The notes beneath the pieces were generated by a model. That model was not told the DNA's origin, did no database searches, and saw only the letters and a program-made list of their open reading frames with translations. This document shows, piece by piece, positions 61,747 through 64,000 of a stretch of DNA of 64,000 nt (its first letter is position 1; the number at the start of each line of letters is the position of its first letter). This DNA is from Cycas panzhihuaensis (lineage: Eukaryota; Cycadophyta): assembly GCA_023213395.1 (NCBI GenBank), contig CM041465.1, forward strand, positions 179,001,741 through 179,065,740. The letters are read 5' to 3'. A program made the translations under genes and the position numbers.

Positions 61747-63767
61747 GGTGATGATGAAGAAGGAGAAGAGATGATAAAAGTATGTGCCACTGACACATGT
61801 GGCTAGTACACCTGGTGCAGTAGAGATGTAGAAATGAATGTTATGATGAGAAGCAAGCAATGATTAAATATTTTTTAACAATTATATAAAAAATGAATAT
61901 AAGTAATGATGTAAAAATGAGGCCTAATGTAGAGCTGGTAAAGAGTGGTGCTTTGTCATGCCACTAACCTCTCACTTATGTCCAAATGTAGGTGAGGTTT
62001 CGATGCCTAAGGCTTCTAGTATATGATTAGGGACTTCATCCATGATATCCACACCTGCACTTGGTGATGAAATCCAAGTCACAGTGGAGCCCAGGTACTC
62101 CCAGTCCTCACCCAGTTCACTAATGAGCAACTATATACCTCCTCTAAAGAGTTAAACGGTACTACGTATCCCACGGCTATGACGGATATTGGACCAAGTT
62201 AGTTTTAATCTTGCATTAAGGTTTTCAGTTTTCCTGGGTGGTTATCAGGATTATCCCTGATTGGAGGCTGTAGGCATGGCTAACCTATCTCTCCACCACT
62301 ATTCCAATTAAGACTAGACCCAGTATGAAACTCACACCTCCCTTAGGGCCTGGACTTTGACCAACCTTGGTCTATTTCAACCAACGCGAGTGTGCGCACA
62401 AGTTAAGAATTGGTGGTATAGATCATACAGATGTGATTCCTTTCAGGAATAGTATAAGATGTTTCTGTATAACTAAAAACTGAAATAGAAACTTGCCAAA
62501 TATGCTTGCTTACTTTTCATACTTACTTTGTTGTTGTTATTGCTTTTGTGATGCTTTGTTATTGTTACTGCTTTTGTGATGCTTTGTTCTTGCTACTACT
62601 TTTGTGATGTTTTATTATTATTGTTTCTTTTGTGATGCTTTATGCTATGTGTACGAATAGAAAAGAATGCTAGATTTAGCAGGGGAACCGGATGTTACTT
62701 CCGATCTAAGGTTTCCCTTGCTTTAATACAATGTTTCCAAATATGATTTTGGAAGTTTTAATACAAAAGACACAATTGGATAAAAAGCAGATCAACTTGC
62801 TACTAAAATAATGATTTTTCTAAATATATATGCATGCTATTTTACCCTATTTTGTGGTCTTTTCACAAAATTTACAAATAATGATAAATGAGCAATTTTT
62901 TAGAAATTACAAATATGAAGGCCTAAATGATAAAATCTGAATTTATGATAGAAGGAAAGAGTGTTTAGAATGTCGTTTCTGATAGAGTTGTGAAGTTATA
63001 TTTTTGAAAAGGCACAAAAACTTTTCTACCCAAAAAAGCACCAAAGTAAAATCATGCTAGATCAACTGTCTCAAAATCTAGACCTCAATATGTCAAAAGT
63101 TATATTTTGATATGTAAATTAACTTTCCCTTCTTCACCATCTATAAAATCTCTCAAAAACTTACCCGAAATGCCCTTGCAAGGTCCTTTGTGGGGCTGAG
63201 TAGGTAAAATCAACAACTGTGAGAAAACTACATAGATCTCACTAACCAGTGGATGAAATTTGATGAGATTTATCTTAAACCAATCTTAATACATAAATAT
63301 ACTAGATCCCTTAATAAATATTTTAGATATTCAGCTTATAATTAAAGGATTTTCTTAGGAAAAGTGCTTTAAATCACGTATCCACAAAATTTACCCTTTT
63401 TATCACAACCAACACTCACTATTGTAGGCTGAATCTGAAGTTTCTATAGAAGAAAAAAATGATCCTATAGTGAAGGTGACCTCGCATGCCAAATTTCATC
63501 AAATTCTAAGATGGTTGAATTTTTATGAAAATTTGGGCCTTAATGCTTCCGGGACTATTGCGGTAGCTAAACGGCTTTAAAAACCTATATTCTTCACCTC
63601 TGAATTTTTGTACACATGTATAAAGTAGTAACATATAAAATACTATAATTTTATACTTTTAAAATGTTAAAAAATTAAGGAATGCACTCTTAATACTTCA
63701 CATTGAAAGTGAAAGAGAGGCAAAATGACTCCATGCAAGTGGAATGGAGTGAATAGATCCCCTTCTA
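61747..63767 (-). other. Leader of second copia element
   Basis: A leader of about 2 kb, again long for copia. A GC-richer part at 61960-62400 near gag may correspond to the pre-gag blocks of the other copia elements: GACCAAGG and GGAGGTGTGAG on the minus strand resemble GACCAAGG and GAGGGTGAG at 51440. A tandem repeat lies at 62527-62645. The rest is AT-rich with no gene. Confidence 0.6.
62527..62645 (-). repeat. Tandem repeat, about 30-bp unit
   Basis: Four diverged copies on the plus strand of TTGTTATTGCTTTTGTGATG-type sequence, each ending GCTTTTGTGATGCTTT or a close variant. Confidence 0.85.
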
Positions 63768-63779
63768 GCTCTGATACCA
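63768..63779 (-). other. Primer-binding site of second copia element
   Basis: TGGTATCAGAGC on the minus strand, two bases inside the 5' LTR end. It is a perfect match to the tRNA-iMet type. Confidence 0.92.
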
Positions 63780-63781
63780 CA

Positions 63782-64000
63782 TGAAGAAAGGATGGATCTA
63801 GGAGATAAATCACTCACATGCACACAATAGCAATAGAGAATGAAAAAGAAGATGAAACAAGATATGAGAGCAAGCTTGGAGGTGAGAATGAATAATGGCT
63901 CCCTCCTTGAGATTTCACCTTTTATTAAAGAGGGTGAGCATTAGGGTTAGGATTTTTCTGCCTAATGACATGAACTTGAAATTACATCTAAATTCACATA
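63782..64000 (-). repeat. 5' LTR of second copia element, partial
   Basis: 219 bp of an LTR of about 312 bp; the outer end lies beyond the window. Collinear with 56432-56650. Confidence 0.92.

Larger units (their letters stand above)
56432..64000 (-). mobile_element. Second Ty1/copia retrotransposon, minus strand, cut by window edge
   Basis: The 3' LTR is at 56432-56743. The 5' LTR starts at 63782 and runs off the window, with 219 of about 312 bp visible. Both begin TGAAG-AAGGATGGATCTA on the plus strand. The primer site TGGTATCAGAGC lies on the minus strand at 63768-63779. The polypurine tract AAGGGGGGAT is next to the 3' LTR. Gag, protease, integrase, RT and RNase H follow in copia order, with stops and shifts. 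The left flank is GAACT; the matching right flank is outside the window. Confidence 0.93.

Overview
The window looks like nuclear DNA from a plant with a large, retrotransposon-filled genome. It is AT-rich, it holds one intron-bearing SABATH methyltransferase gene, and nearly everything else is Ty1/copia, Ty3/gypsy chromovirus and Helitron material in various states of decay. Several copia elements carry the plant-type primer-binding site TGGTATCAGAGC. I cannot name the species; a gymnosperm or another large-genome seed plant is a guess. I recognised no organellar, ribosomal RNA or bacterial sequence.

Layout. 1-780 is a decayed copia gag (minus). 990-8452 is a plus-strand relic of a long-LTR retrotransposon family: two diverged LTRs of about 2.7-3.3 kb, an extra partial LTR block, a primer-binding site and a gag stump. 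9422-10847 (minus) is the only convincing host gene: four exons, three introns of about 100 bp, all in phase 0, 370 aa. 11.4-13.1 kb is a broken Helitron Rep-type protein. 13.9-30.4 kb is a minus-strand chromovirus (gag, PR, RT, RNase H, INT, chromodomain) split by two plus-strand LTR elements (16675-22848 and 23180-28968). The first of these is itself split by a third (18279-21703). 31.05-35.3 kb is a decayed, 3'-truncated copia element. 35.3-37.66 kb is AT-rich and unassigned.

37661-47813 is a structurally complete minus-strand LTR element: LTRs of about 2.5 kb starting TG and ending CA, target duplication GTGAC, and gag plus protease. It has no reverse transcriptase, RNase H or integrase. 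Where pol would be there is a five-copy 85-bp tandem array whose units each form an inverted repeat. It belongs to the same family as the relic at 990-8452. 47995-56395 is a structurally complete plus-strand copia element (LTRs of about 333 bp, target duplication ATGAC, PBS, PPT, gag-PR-INT-RT-RH) with an unusually long leader of about 3.5 kb. 56432 to beyond the right edge is a second copia element on the minus strand.

The genes do not form a pathway. The methyltransferase is a small host island between repeats. The most unusual material is the gag-protease-only family with its hairpin array, the long copia leader whose blocks recur in older copia elements in the same window, and a gag-only copia element carrying an open segment I could not identify. 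I found no convincing new multigene system.
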